Below are positions 11,378-23,171 of a stretch of DNA of 64,000 bases, one piece after another. Made by a program: the position numbers and the translations under genes. The stretch's first letter is position 1. Each line of letters opens with the position of its first letter. Where the stretch lies: positions 930,001-994,000 of the forward strand of contig CAJFCV020000003.1 in assembly GCA_904066235.2 (NCBI GenBank). The letters are read 5' to 3'. The notes beneath the pieces were generated by a model. It did no database searches, was not told where the DNA came from, and was given only the letters and a program-made list of their open reading frames with translations. The stretch is from Bursaphelenchus xylophilus. Taxonomy: Eukaryota; Nematoda; Chromadorea; Rhabditida; Aphelenchoididae.

Positions 11378-11650
11378 TGTAACAGACCCCTCCCTTAGGG
11401 GATCGGGGCTGACCGATGGATTGACCTAGCCTTCGGGGCCAGGTATCTCACCGCCTTCCACGTACCCGAGCGGCGTATCCGTTTACTAGACAATACTCAA
11501 ATATCCATACCGGTTAACAATTACACTTATTATTCCAAACACAACCGGCCATCTTCATCGCTTTTCCCTCTCTCCTCGATCTTCGATCGAGGCGCTAGGA
11601 CTTGGGTTTAGACATGCGCGGTAACTCCGCCTCCGACTTACGTCATCAGC
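11378..11650 (+). repeat. GC-rich block, possible solo LTR
   Basis: A block clearly richer in G+C than its surroundings starts TGTAACAGACCCCTCCC and ends near TTACGTCA. It contains paired CCCCT/AGGGG words. The TG...CA ends and size suit a solo LTR, but I see no target duplication and no second copy. Confidence 0.25.
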
Positions 11651-11792
11651 GTCGCTGGCCGCGACAGGGTTGAAATGTGCACAGCACTTTTTTCACGATT
11701 TTTGCAGCGAAGCGCGAAAACCGCACAGGGCAAATTCCTAGGGCTCTTTGTGTGCCGGATTGTATATAATATATACCACGTTTTCCACTGTA

Positions 11793-11950
11793 TTAATACG
11801 CCGGGAAAATAATCAGCATTCTGTCCCAGTGAAAATCGCACCGCCGCCGAAAAAATGAATTGTCTTCGCGGCAAAATCAAACTGCTTTTCACTGCAGCGA
11901 CGTGAAATACGCAGCGACATTGTTCGCATTATTTTCTCGACGGACCGGTA
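11793..11950. mobile_element. F1 miniature element, eroded left end
   Basis: Interior matches F1 ('ccgccgaaaaaatgaattg'); left end reads TACGCCGGGAAAAT in place of GTCTGTCGGGAAAAT. Confidence 0.6.
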
Positions 11951-12091
11951 GTCATTTTCAAATACAGTGGAATCTCGGTACGGCAAACTCCAGTACAACA
12001 ACCCCTGTCTATGACGAACAATTACAAATGTCCCAGGCCTCAATTTGAGGTTACAATGAGCCTCTGTAAAACGGAATCCTTCTGCAATAAA

Positions 12092-12250
12092 TATCAGTCT
12101 GTCGGGAAAATAACGGCGGATCGTCGCAGCAAGATGTCTCGTCTTGCCGCTGTCGCGCACCAAATCCCCAGCCGTGGCTTTCAGTCGCAGAGCGATGATG
12201 GGCGATTCCAAGGCCCGACGATCCGCCGTTATTTTCCCGACAGACTGATA
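12092..12250. mobile_element. F1 miniature element, second subtype
   Basis: Same ends as F1 but the interior begins AACGGCGGATCGTCGCAGCA and is symmetrical with it. The same subtype recurs at 35725-35883. Confidence 0.7.
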
Positions 12251-12282
12251 TTTGTTTCGCCCTTGCAATTCGTTCAAAATAA

Positions 12283-12412
12283 CGAGCTCCCTGTCGCGCC
12301 GAAAGTTTCATGGCCGCTGAGAAAATGAATTGTGGAAAATCAAATTACTTTTCACTTGAGCGACGCATCGGCGCAGCGGCATTGTTTTCACTATTTTTCC
12401 GACGGACTGACA
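12283..12412. mobile_element. F1 miniature element, degraded
   Basis: Recognisable interior and right end (TTTTTCCGACGGACTGA); left end largely lost. Confidence 0.5.
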
Positions 12413-13762
12413 CGTTGATCTTTCCCAAATTCTCGCCAATTTTGCTCTTTACCCTTCGCCCCCTTTCGTCTGCAAATTTCAATTGGACCCAAGAACGCGG
12501 GCAACGGTTACTCAACCCGAAACAAATCGGGCTGACTAAATTTCCCCTTCGCCTGAATCCGGATCGCTCTTTCCCTGATCTATCACCAACCTACGCCTTA
12601 AACCCGCTCTACTATAATGTTATTTTTCATTCCACAAACACTCTTTTTTTCCCCCATTCCACTTCCGTTACAATGAACGGCAAGGCGAGTCCGTTCGCTA
12701 TTTTTATGACTTTTTTTCTGCTCACGCACACCGGCGGTTTATGGGGCGGGAAACAACGAACTTTTTATTTTGCAAATAAATTTTGTGAGAGATGTTGGTG
12801 ATGTCTTCACGGGGTAATCATGTCCGCCGAGGTGTTTACGAGAGTGGAATGATGAATAAGGGCTAGTTGAAGGGGTTTGCGAACTTCACTTTTTGTCATC
12901 TTTTTTTGAAAAGATGTCAAGGAGATGGTGTCATCATGTTGTTTTTATATTTCACTTTTAGAAAAGTTGATTTCTAGGTGATATACAGCCCGTTATCTAC
13001 CAAATAGCTAGCTAAAGCGCTAAAAATACCTGGAGCTTACAAACGACTAGCTAAATGGCTGCATTGGTACTAGACATGGCCTGTCGGCCGGCCCGGCCTA
13101 TTTCAAATTTTCCGTTGGCCCAGCCGGTTTCAAATTTGCGGCCGGCCGGGCTTGGGAGCCATGTCTAATTGGCACTAGTCCGTTTGCAAAGTCTGTGATT
13201 TCGGCCACGCTAAATGTGAGAAAACAGAAGATTACTTTGCACTGTTCAATTTGTTGCTTTTTTACCGTGCGTTAAGCTTTTTTGGGCGGTCGCTAGCACC
13301 CTGACTTTTTTCGAACCGTGCAAACGCCAAAAATCAGTTCGGTGACCTTCCGGAAGGGCTAGTAATCAAATCATCCAGATCCGTTTAAATTTTTGGGCCA
13401 ATGAAACGCTTTGGCCGGCCGTTTTGATGACCAAGGAGGGTTACAAAGTGTATATGTATGATCTGCCTAGGAATAAACCCTCCCAGGAGTAAAATCCACC
13501 TCTGGGCCATCACATAGCGAATTTCATATCAACGCTTTATAGGCCGGAATTTTGATGAGACGAATTTTCTAATAATAAGTCTTGTAGGCTGTCTAGTGTT
13601 CGTCAACGATGCAATAGGATTCTCAGATCGAAAACTGAGACTTATGACTTTGACTTGAAAATCTTCGAAGCTTGAAGGTCCCAAAAAATTTTTGCCAAAC
13701 AACGCGTTTTTCTCTGCCTTCTCTCCTCATTTTCCATTGTATCTAGGCTATTAAGAAATGAA
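12413..13762. other. Non-coding spacer with one small GC palindrome
   Basis: No gene supported. At 13073-13165 a palindrome runs from AGACATGGC to GCCATGTCT and encloses GGCCGGCC words. 13225-13340 carries F4-like CACTGTTC/ACCGTGC words. An open frame near 12672 begins with a hydrophobic segment (MNGKASPFAIFMTFFLLTHT) but has no partner exon and I do not call it. Confidence 0.35.
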
Positions 13763-13922
13763 TATCAGTCTGTAGGGAAAATAGTGAGCATAATGTCGCT
13801 GTACCAATCGCGTCGCTGAAGTGAAAAGAAATTTGATTTTGTCGCGAAGACAATTCATTTTACCCGGCGGCAATGCGATTTTCGATGCGACAGAGTGCTC
13901 ATTATTTTCCCGACAAACTGAG
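13763..13922. mobile_element. F1 miniature element
   Basis: Both ends and full interior present (TATCAGTCTGTAGGGAAAAT at 13763). Confidence 0.7.
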
Positions 13923-14804
13923 ATCTCAAAAAAAACTTCAATTTCCTTTTCTCCAAAATTTCAAATTTAATTTTTCAAACTTTTTCATTACAAATTTCCC
14001 CCTACTCCACCTTGTTATACTAATTTTGCGCCCCCTTTCAACCCGTTTCCCGCGTCTCTTGCGTATCAAATTTGCCGATGACCAAATCCATCGCCGCCAT
14101 CGTCTCCGATCGCCCCTCGAATTACGCATTCATTGCATAATAAAATTATTCTCCCTACAATCAAAAAAAAAAACGAGAAGGAGAAACCGCAGCAATTGGG
14201 GGAGGTGGTGGCGTTGACTTCTTCGCGAAACTCTCGGCTGAAAAAATTTATTTGTGGCTCCAAGGTCATCGTCGTCTTCTCGACTTGCGTCTTGTTGTTT
14301 CGCTTTTCTTTCTGCGCTGATTCCCCCCGCACACTCGCACACTGATCAGCGCCTTGAGGAAGGGGTGTTGACACGTTATGTTTTCATGTTTCCCTTTTCA
14401 ATTGAGTGGATGGTAAAAGGATTGGGGGGGGGGGGGAGGGTGCGTCATCTCTGTGACATTTTATGACTTTTTTCGGTCCGCTCAAACACTATTGCATCTT
14501 TCGGTGGAGTTTTGAGCGATTTACGGGCCTTTTGCTGGATTAATTGCGATTTTGTAGGGAAAGGTTTGCTTGAACAACCAAAACAGCTAAATTTGGATCT
14601 CGTTTTTACGGCTTGGAAGACGAAATGTTACGAAATTTTTGCCGTGTATTGTCGTAAAAAGGAATTGGCATAACCTTAAAATAGTCAAATAGATAGTAAA
14701 CTACATGTTTTAAAGTTATTTCTCCTTTGTTTTCGAAGCGTGGGAGAACGAAATTTTGACATTTTGTCTTCCAAAACCAAGTCTTCCAAGCTGTTACAGG
14801 CAAG
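13923..14804. other. Non-coding, pyrimidine-rich spacer with a G tract
   Basis: CT-rich plus strand from 13930 to 14340, then a run of 13 G at about 14425-14437 that could form a G-quadruplex. Weak inverted similarity between 14595-14650 and 14740-14790 ('cttggaagacgaaat' and its complement). No gene seen. Confidence 0.35.
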
Positions 14805-15100
14805 TACTCTAAGTGTGACGCTCAGATTTTGATGAAACTTGGCACAAATTTAGAATGATTTTTTAAGTGATAAGCGTGATCTCTAGCTCGCGCTTTGCAA
14901 AAATGACCGAGATTTTTAGGTCGAAAGTGGGCCAAATTTTAGCATTTCTTTTTGCGAATTTTGTCAATGAAGGTTTCACGCCTATTTCTGCAGTATTGTT
15001 GCAACTTTTCCATAAAAAAATAATTTTTTGGACACTGGCAAAGATATGGCCAGAAGTCTTTTTTCTCTGACCGCTCTCCTCTTTTCGCCTACTCACTTGG
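14805..15100. repeat. F3 element, partial
   Basis: Starts 'agtgtgacgctcagatttt', continues with 'gatctctagctcgcgctttg', 'gaccgagatttttag' and 'tctgaccgctctcctc', the fixed vocabulary of F3. The right arm is only partly present before another F3 copy begins. Confidence 0.65.
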
Positions 15101-15339
15101 CCGAAAATGGTCTCTAACGGTGCGACTTCAGCCGTAAAGCAACTTTCCTTAATGTTATAAATTTTTAAACTTTGTTCGAAATTCTTTTTTACCTGTTTTT
15201 AAAGTTTGATTGAGGTAATTTCAACAAGAGTGTGAGCTGAAGGACGATCTCGTTTCACGTGTTTTTGAGTCATCAAAAACATTCTTATAGGGAACTGTTC
15301 AAAGTGCAATTCATAGATTTTGATGAAAACAAACTTACA

Positions 15340-15765
15340 GGGGAAGCACTCCAAGTGCGACGCTCAGATTTTCTTTAAATTTTGCACACACGTCGGGTAT
15401 GGACTAAATATCAATTCCTGAAAGTTTTAGTTCGCGCTTTGTGGTAACAACCGGGATTTTTAGGCCAAAAATATGCCAAAAGAGTGACACCTTTTTCATA
15501 ATTTTGTCGAGGAAAGCTTTATGTTTATTTCCACGGTAGAGGGAAATTTTTCCACAAAAAAAAAATCGATTTTTTCCGCACCAGGCTGGCAAAGATATAA
15601 AGAAACAATGTTTTTCTCTCTAGCCCCTCTCCGCGTTTCGTGTACTCCCACAAAGTTCGCTGAATATCTCAACTTCGCCTGCAAAGCGGGAGCTAAAATT
15701 TTCAGGCATTGATATGTGACCTATGCAAGATTCAAATAAAATTTGAGCGTCGCACTTGAGACCGT
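15340..15765. repeat. F3 element, complete
   Basis: Ends are 'ggggaagcactccaagtgcg' (15340) and 'gcgtcgcacttgagaccgtc' (15747). Arms pair through 'agttcgcgctttg' and 'gcaaagcgggagct'. Confidence 0.65.
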
Positions 15766-15804
15766 CCCTTGGCTAAATCTGGTTTTATGGTATTTTCGTT
15801 GGTC

Positions 15805-15936
15805 TCTCAGTCTGTCGGGAAACTAATGGAGTTCTCGCAGCAAAATGTCTGGTCGCAGTCGCGCACCAAATCTCCAGCTAGCAAAAATGATGAATTCTAA
15901 GGCCCGAATGAACTTTATTTTCCCAACAGACAGATA
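15805..15936. mobile_element. F1 miniature element, second subtype, short
   Basis: Left end CTCAGTCTGTCGGGAAACTA; interior 'cgcaccaaatctccagc' matches the 12092 subtype. Confidence 0.6.
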
Positions 15937-16517
15937 TTGCTCGGCATCAAAATACTAAGTATTTATCCCATAAAATCGTTAGACACTTCTTGTCATTAGA
16001 CTCGTAATTTTTATACTGAATACATTTTGTGATCCCCACTTCCAACGATGACCACCTTCCAAGTCTTTAACAATTCGCACGTCCAACTATTTTTTGTTAA
16101 TCGATTTCCCGCCGTTCACCAGCGAATGTTTACAACGCTCTTCTTCGTTCATCATCTCCCTTCCTTCCGTCCGCTCTATGCTAGCCAATTTTTCGCACAC
16201 GCTCTTCCGTTCCATCGCCCGTCCCGTCCACGCTCCGCTTTCCCCCCTCTGCAAATTACCTTGATTTTTATTTACGCGCACCCAGAAAAATAGGCTCCCA
16301 ATCCGCCTGACCCTCGCGGCTTTATCTGATGCGGGGAGTTGTAAAAAAATGGGGGAATATTATTCAGATTAGATGGTTGATAGAGCGAAGATCCGCTGAC
16401 GGTTATTTTTTCGGTGGCGGTCGCCAAAAAAAGGGCTGTTGCTGTAAAAAAAGAGGGCTTTTGGAGTGGAATTTGGTTTCGGTAAAATTAAAAATTTGAC
16501 AAAAGTAATGGCCCAGT
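15937..16517. other. Non-coding, C/T-rich spacer
   Basis: The stretch 16040-16270 is C/T-rich and open on the plus strand, but the encoded sequence (Phe, Pro, His-rich) is what such composition gives by chance. No repeat recognised. It could hold upstream control sequence of the PTB gene. Confidence 0.3.
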
Positions 16518-16664
16518 TATCAGTCTGTCGGGAAAATAATGAGCACAGTGTCGCTGATCGTTTAACTTAAGTGAAAAACAGGTCGATTTTGTCGCGACAC
16601 GATTCATTTCGACGATGCGATTTTCGATGCAACAAGGTGCCCATTATTTTCCCGACAGTCGGTA
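16518..16664. mobile_element. F1 miniature element
   Basis: TATCAGTCTGTCGGG at 16518, right end CCCGACAGTCGGTA. Some interior losses. Confidence 0.65.
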
Positions 16665-16989
16665 CAGCGGAACTGGGACAATTGGGGAAACCGAAAAGTA
16701 TTATTTTTCTCCGATGCAAGTGTGAAATTAGGATAATCGAGGGTGCTTATTTCGAAAATAACATTCTTTTTTAGCTTTGCCTTCCATAAATAGTACTGTA
16801 AAGTAGTAATTTTTGAATTTTTTTGATAAATACTCCATTTAAGGGGTTTCGAAGGTGCTGATTTCGAAAATCATGTTCATTTTTTCTGATTTGAAAGTAG
16901 CACCATTGAAAACCTCTAAACCGAGTATTTATGACAAAAAATCAAAAAGAGGGAAAAGGCGCTTATTTCAAGCGGAGTTTTTATTTCAG

Positions 16990-17116
16990 TGTGAGCTGTT
17001 CAAAACGGAGTATTTTTTTAGTTTTTAGTTGGAGAGGGAGGCATTTTGCCACATTTTTGATACTTCCCGGATGCAACATTATACGTTTTTTGCCAATGGA
17101 TCAGGGCCCTCACTGT
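16990..17116. repeat. F2 half element
   Basis: Right arm only, nearly identical to 8052-8176 ('ggagtattttttt', 'agtttttagttggagaggg', ending CCTCACTG before TA). The left arm is absent. Confidence 0.65.
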
Positions 17117-17260
17117 ATATAGTAGAATCGGAAGTCCTATTACACATCTGAACATACCGTATTTTACAATCTCTATACATATATTATATAATATAGTATC
17201 CCTTACCCATCGCGTTTCCTCAAATTTTTCGATTTTCTTTCTCATTACATTAGCCGTCCT

Positions 17261-17270
17261 TCCCTTTCAG
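17261..17270 (+). promoter_or_regulatory. Acceptor upstream of the PTB gene
   Basis: TCCCTTTCAG ends 34 bases before the ATG at 17305. The frame between is open, so this is either a trans-splice site or the start of an internal exon of a longer gene. Confidence 0.4.
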
Positions 17271-17304
17271 CCGATCCATCCAAAATAAACCGAACGACAC
17301 TCCC

Positions 17305-19952
17305 ATGTCGGTGCCATTGTGTCGTTGTAGAGTGCTCTACATTGGAAGCGCGGTCCCAACAATCACCAAGGATGGGCTTCAGGGGATTCAGCAGCCTCTG
17401 AAAGAGAAGTACATTGGCGAGAATGGCGCCGAACTCAAAGGAATCGACGCGTGGCTCTCGGTTTGGTCCAATGGAATTCTCTTGGAGTACATTGATGGCA
17501 GCAAGACGGTTGAACATGCGTTTCATCCCATTCAGAGCCTTCATTATTGCGCTGCAGTCAGATATGTTCAGGTTAGTTGACTAGTACAAGAAAATTTCAA
17601 TTTTCAATGAGGTATTTTCAGTCTGTCGGGAAAATAATGAGCAGAATGGCGCTTCGCCGTTCGCCTTGCTGAAGGGAAAAGAAATTTGATTTTGCCGCGA
17701 CACAATTCATTTTCTCGGCGGCGATGCGATTTTCAATGCGACAGAGTGCTCATTATTTTCCCGACAAACTGATGTTTCAAAAAATTTATTTTTCTCAATC
17801 AGATACTAACAAGAAAAGTACCCCCAAGTGCGACGCTCAGAATTTTCTTTTCTTTAAATTTTGCGCACACTTTGGGCACAGTCGACACACAAGTTCCTGA
17901 AAATTTTAACTCGCCCTTTCCAGTCGCAGTCGAGATATTCAACGATAATTGCAGCCGAGAGAGTGCGCGAAATGAAGAGAGCGGTTAGAGAGAAACACAC
18001 TTTTTGTCCATATGCTTGGTAGTTTTGCGCGGAATAAAAAAATTGTCTTTTGTGAAAACATTACCCTCTACGTTAGAAAAGGCAGGCAACTTTTCATGTC
18101 AAAATTCGCAAAAAAAGTGTCATATTTTTGCCGTCTTTCGAGCTTAAAATCTCGGTCGTTTCAATAAAATGCGCTCTAGGATTCTCACATGTATCATGGA
18201 AGGAAATATTCTAAATTTGTCTCAAATTTCATGAAAATCTGACCATCGCACTTGGAGTACTTCCCTTGTCCGTTTCACATACATTTTGAGTGCTTTTTAT
18301 AGATTTATCCTCTTTTCTTCGACCGTTTTGTACTTTCTTATGTCATCATTTACAGGTGAATGCCTTCACGCTCGGAGCCGAAGGTCGTTTTCTGCCATTG
18401 GACGCGCCAATGGCCCAACCCCACGCCAATCCCAATAATCCATCGCATCCGCCGATTTTCGCTGCCATTTTCCGTCGACAGACTGGTGTCAAGGTAGGTT
18501 TCAATCCTCTCAATTATTACACAAATTCCTTATATTTACATATACATATGTATATAGGTTCTTGAATGTCACGGCTTTATCTGCACCAGTGAGCGAGCGG
18601 CGAACGCTCTGGTCCGCAGCTGCTTCCATTCGTACGCTGACACCACTTACATGCGGTTGAATGATCGTCGCGCCAAGGACCGAAGCCGCAGTGAGTCTCC
18701 GTTGGAGAGTGAGCAGCAGGCCAGCGAAATGGAGCCCTTAGGGGATGAGCAGCCAAAGGACGATCAAGAATGGCAAGATCGCGCAATTGACCGGAAAACA
18801 TGGCAGTGGAGACAGCAGAAGGGCGGAGAATACGACACCAGCAGCATGGTGTCGTCGTTGTATGTGAAGCGAACGCCGAAGAAGAGCAAAAAGTTGGACA
18901 CTCAAAGCGAGGTGTACGAACATGGTAAGCGGGGGCCTTTTTAGGACAAATTCTCATTTTTTCTACGCAATAATGGATAGTAATCCAAGAAATCTCCTTC
19001 AGAAACCGCAGTGGTCCCATTCACCACCCAGCAACGCCGCGCCGGCTCCCAAACCGATGTGCGCGTCAATGGCGTCCAACAAGAAGAGACCTACTACACC
19101 TTTTCCGGCGGTCCTCCCGGCGCAACGTTTGTCCCACCGCCGCCAGGTGGCCAACCTCCTCCACCCGCCCATCCAACACCGTCGTCCGCACGCCGAGGCC
19201 CGCGAATGGCCGCCTATCCGCCGCCATTCCCTCCGCCGCACTTCATGAAACCGCATCATCTCCCGCCGCACATGTTCCCCTTCCCTCCGCCGCCTCCGCA
19301 CTTCATGATGCCTCCGCCGCATCGCCCCACCAGCATGCCTCCGCCGCACTTGAGGTTCGGGTTCGCGCCGCCGCCGCCGCCCATGTTCCCCGGCTTCTTC
19401 CCACCGCCGCCGCCGCACTTCTACGGGCAGCGGCCGCGGTCGCCGGTCGCGGGCGATGGCCCTATTATCACGGAGGCAATCTACGACACGTATCCGCGGC
19501 GTCACTTCGAAGAACCGATCTACGGCCCTCCGAATGGAGCGGTACCCGGTCAGAACGTGTATCGTGGAAGGGCGGCGTCGCCCAGCCAGCAGTATTACGA
19601 GGGCTATTACGACACCTACAAGAGCCGGCAAAAGAAGGAGAGCGACTCGGACACAAGCGTGGACGATTCCCAGTTCTGGGAGGCGTATGAGGCGGGCGCA
19701 TACAAGAAGCCGGCGCCGAAGAGTGAGACGCTGACTCGTCGAACAGGCGTTGACAAGTCTCCAGCGCCCTCACGAGTGCACGGAGTTCAACAGAGCACCG
19801 ACTCGGCCACGCCGATTGGCCAACGCCGCAATAAGGAGTTCACGCCGCAGGCGAATCGCAGGACCCGTCCGATCACACCACCGGCGGATTACGAGAGGAA
19901 TAGTGTTCTCATAGAGTCGGGGACCCAAGTTCGACAAGCCGCCGTATTCTAA
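17305..19952 (+). CDS. PTB/PID-domain adaptor with proline-rich tail
   Basis: Likely a cytoplasmic adaptor that binds NPxY-type peptides or lipids (PTB family knowledge). Exons 17305-17571, 18356-18493, 18558-18924 and 19003-19952 join in frame to 573 residues. Residues about 5-160 read as a PTB domain: RVLYIGSAVPTITKDGLQGI, then WLSVWSNGILLEY, FHPIQSLHYCAAVRYV, FAAIFRRQ, and HGFICTSERAANAL forming the C-terminal helix. Residues about 170-255 are acidic and Gln-rich. Residues about 290-410 hold many PPPP and PPPHF runs, plausible SH3 or WW ligands. The tail has Tyr-rich motifs (YYEGYYDTYKSR) and many Ser/Arg. Intron 1 contains one F1 and one F3 element. An AATAAA-like signal follows near 20130. 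The PTB part could begin further upstream. Confidence 0.85.
17616..17774. mobile_element. F1 element in PTB intron 1
   Basis: Complete F1 copy with ends at 17616 (CAGTCTGTCGGG) and 17774 (GACAAACTGATG). Confidence 0.7.
17812..18270. repeat. F3 element in PTB intron 1
   Basis: Complete F3: 'aagtacccccaagtgcgacg' at the left, 'atcgcacttggagtacttcc' at the right, arms pairing through 'cagtcgagatattcaacg' and 'tctcggtcg'. Confidence 0.7.
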
Positions 19953-20433
19953 TACAATGTTTTTTTTGAAGTTTAAATTGTACTTTTTTTTTATTTTTCA
20001 CTCAAACTTTTATTCAAAATGATTCCAAACTTTGCACATGGCCAGATGAGAAAACGCGTTTAGAGTATTCAAATTGTTTTTTAACAAGCATAATTTTACA
20101 TTTTCTTATTGTAGACTAATCAGAAATGTTAATAAAGTTTATTTAGCTAACGCTTCCGTGGAATTGAGGGCCTCAATGGGCGTAAGTCCGGTGGATACTC
20201 AAAAACCAGTTGTAGAAAATGCCTACGAGGGCTGGGAAAGCCGTAGGATGGTCGGCGGACACTCGGCGAAGGCCCGGCGGAGACGAGGAGGACATATACA
20301 CGTTTTACAACGTTATCTATTACGGAAAATTTCGATCCAAAATCCGCAAAAAGGTGCGACGTTTTCTTTCAAGCTAAAAAAATCGACCGTTTCTCCAAAC
20401 CGCGAGCTAGGCTTGTCGGACATACCGTACAAA
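19953..20433. other. 3' flank of the PTB gene
   Basis: Contains AATAAA at about 20129. A GC-rich patch (20220-20295) reads like part of an old coding sequence but has no supporting frame. Nothing else recognised. Confidence 0.35.
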
Positions 20434-20480
20434 AAGACTACCGCGACATTGTTCACATTATTTTCCCGACAGACCGATAT
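20434..20480. repeat. F1 right-end fragment
   Basis: ACATTATTTTCCCGACAGACCGATA, the right terminus of F1, without a matching left end. Confidence 0.55.
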
Positions 20481-20623
20481 AAAGGTCTTTAAAACAGTCT
20501 TAAGATACCGCAAGCAATATAAAAATTGAAAAATTAATCATTCTTGAGAGCCTGAATCACACCTGAATCTGGTGTGTTCCCAAGACTCGCTTTCGATTAA
20601 CTATTTTCGTGAAGGTGTAAGCT

Positions 20624-21273
20624 ATGCTAAAATATTTCCTCTCCTCTGCGATACTGTTAACTACGGTCAAAGCCGACGGAATTCCGCATAGAAAAGAATT
20701 TACCGTCAAGATAAAGGGAAAGTTGGTGTGTGATGGAGAACCCGCTAGTGGAAGCATCGTCCTGGCCGATGAGGACTGTGGGTTTCTTTTCAGTTATGTG
20801 GAAATATATTTACATAACATATGCTTTTATATGTATATATAAAAGCGCTCGATTTGCAAAGTTCAGATTTTAATGAAGCTTGCCAAAAGTCTGGATAAAC
20901 CCCGGGTTTTCGAGATCGACGACAGTTTTGAGTCAATGCCAGTCTGTCGGAAAAATAATGAGCACTTTTTTTTAGTTTTCTGGGACGATCTCCTAAACTT
21001 CACAAAAACTGCCAACGTCATGGATGGCGCCTTCGAAATCGAGGGATATGAGAAAGGCTGGACCAAATTCGATCCCATTCTTTATGTACTCCATCATTGT
21101 GGAGGTGAGCTCAAAGTGTCTATGATTTGGTAATCAAAAATTTAGATGAATTCAATCCAGTGAGAAGCGAATTTCCCATCGACAAAAAGTATGTGTTCGT
21201 GTCGAACGATGAGAAGAAAATGATAGTAGAGGCCGTATTTGAATTGAGAAATTCGACTGTAATTTATGCGTAA
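20624..21273 (+). CDS. TTL-1, transthyretin-like secreted protein
   Basis: Secreted small beta-sandwich protein of the nematode-expanded transthyretin-like family; individual functions are mostly unknown. Exons 20624-20777, 20976-21104 and 21146-21273 give 136 residues. Signal-peptide-like start MLKYFLSSAILLTTVKA; the TTL hallmarks are KGKLVCDGEPASG with an acidic end to exon 1 (ADED), GAFEIEGYEKGWTKFDPILYVLHHC, and a C-terminal KKYVFV strand. Both introns are phase 1, as in the other TTL genes here. Exon 2 is 129 bases against 123 in most paralogues. Closest paralogue in the window is TTL-3. An F1 end fragment lies directly before the exon 2 acceptor. Confidence 0.85.
20939..20966. repeat. 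F1 left-end fragment in TTL-1 intron 1
   Basis: CAGTCTGTCGGAAAAATAAT followed by GAGCAC, the F1 left terminus, then a T tract and AG acceptor at 20975. The rest of the element is gone. Confidence 0.6.
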
Positions 21274-21355
21274 ATGTTCATGGTAAAGAACCTTTTCAAA
21301 CTTCTTGTCGAATAAACCCGTTTATGACAAAAAACTGATATTTTCTTATATATAT

Positions 21356-21755
21356 ATGTGCTCGGCAGACATAATCGCCAAGCTTTCCAAAATTTCTCTT
21401 TATCAGCCACTGAGAATTCAGAGCCGAAACATGAGCTAACCTCAAACTTGGGTTAATAAACCGAAGAAATTCTCCTTCCTTCAAGCTTTATCTATTTCCC
21501 TCTTTGCTTTTCGAATGGGATACCACCCCTTTTTGGGAGGTGATTCGCTTCTCTAGCGCTCTGCGATTTCTCGCATTGAGAACGCAATCTCTTGCCGCGC
21601 TCTCTTCATCTGCGCCCCTCTCTCTCCGAATGCGATATCTCGTTTCTGCGTAACGTCTGTAGTCACTTGAAAATATTGAAATATACATGCTAAACGAAGA
21701 AACCGGTGTAGAATCTGCCACACACTGATCCTGTTCTTATTTCCAATGCACGCCA
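21356..21755 (+). repeat. LTR-like repeat, copy 1
   Basis: Begins TGTGCTCGGCAGACATAATC, contains 'gggttaataaaccgaag' with an AATAAA signal, and ends near 'gatcctgttcttatttcc'. Related copies are at 23172, 23947 and, reversed and in tandem, at 24391-25275. Size and TG start suit an LTR, but no reverse transcriptase or internal region is seen. Confidence 0.5.
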
Positions 21756-23170
21756 ATTTGTTTACACACAAAAAAAGTCAAAAAAAAGGGTCGGGCCAAG
21801 TGTTGCTCTAGCCCGTCTGGTCAACTGTTTCCCCGAGTAAAAAAACATACCGTATGTAAAAAGTAAAGTACCGATTCAACACAAAGGTTGCATAAAAGGA
21901 GCTGATTTCGATAGAGATCGTAATCATATCCTGTCAGGAGCTTGGAGACAATTTTGGAGTCAGTTCTGACGATTTTAAGTTTTGTATGGTTTGTACATGG
22001 TGAGTTTGATGGGGTCGTATCTTTTCATTTTCTAAGTATATGTTTTAATTTCTTCCTATGAAGTTGTAGGGAATTCAATGTAGATTTTTTTCGTTTCAGC
22101 ATTTTTATGACCTAACATTTGGTTCAGCTTATTCTTCTCAAACATTGTATTGTTATAGATAGTGCAAGTGAAAAATTTTGTATTCTTTAGTGCGCCATGT
22201 TGTTTTTCATGATGTTTTAGCTTCTAAAATTATTTTTAAGCATTACTGTTTGATTTAGGGTAAATTTTAGGCAATATGGAGCCTGAATGTTCACGCACGA
22301 CATCAAATGATAACGAGGAGGTCCCAGTAAAAGTATGTTATCTTCTGTAAATAATGATGGAGCTGGACATTTCTGCGTAGGATTCTTCAGTAGACATATG
22401 AGCATGTTTTGGGAAAAAAATCGGGAAAAGTTACTATCAAATTAAAAAAATTCTGTCAGTTACGTGATGTTACACTTGGTTTTTTTCAGAAGAATCAAGG
22501 ATAAAGAAGCAGTAAGGCACCGAAAGGTCGTGCAAAACGTCGCAGAACGTTGGAAAGACGTAAGGTGTTTACTACGACTTCAATTTCGGATAGAAGAGTT
22601 AAGTTGTTTTACGTTTTTCCTATTTTAGGTAATAATCATGCGGAAGCAAGTAAAAGTGGATTTATGATTAGGGGCTTGACTCTATTGGATTAATCGGTCG
22701 TTCTAGTTATATATAACAGCAAGAGCTTTATGATTTACCTCAAAATTGTCTTGGTTTTGCCGTTATATTACACTTGATACCTAAAATAGTATAATTTCCT
22801 GTCTTAACTTAATTTTCTAGCTCCTTGTTTAAACTGTTGATAGAAAATAGAATCTATGATTCGTTCCAAAGCTTTTTGACTAGTTGTAGCTAAGAGGACT
22901 TTCTTATCGCCCCCTACTTTGCACTAGCCGACTAAAGCAAGATTCTGCTCAGAAGACGTCCAAAAACTGACCGAATTGTTCCAGACCGAGTTGTATGGCA
23001 TAACTTTATATATTTAAAAGTGTATGTATGTGTATTTATGTTAAATATTCCATAATAAACGGTAAAACCCATATTCGTATAACTATCCGTGCGCAATTCC
23101 AATTACCTCGGGCGCAACTCGGAAAACCTCGCGAACCACTTTTTTGACGAAAACAAGTTGGCGTGCCAAT
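21756..23170. other. Non-coding spacer
   Basis: No repeat family recognised and no gene supported. A short ATG frame at 22276 (MEPECSRTTSNDNEEVPVK) ends at a possible GTATGT donor, but the next acceptor at about 22489 leads at once to a stop in the matching frame, so I do not call it. Confidence 0.35.
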
Positions 23171-23171
23171 G

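Noticed and set aside
12310..12801. 163-codon plus-strand frame
   Set aside because: It begins inside a degraded F1 element and has no splice partners or family resemblance.
18999..19631. Long minus-strand frame opposite the PTB gene
   Set aside because: Arg-rich antisense of the proline-rich exon; codon-position bias follows the plus strand.
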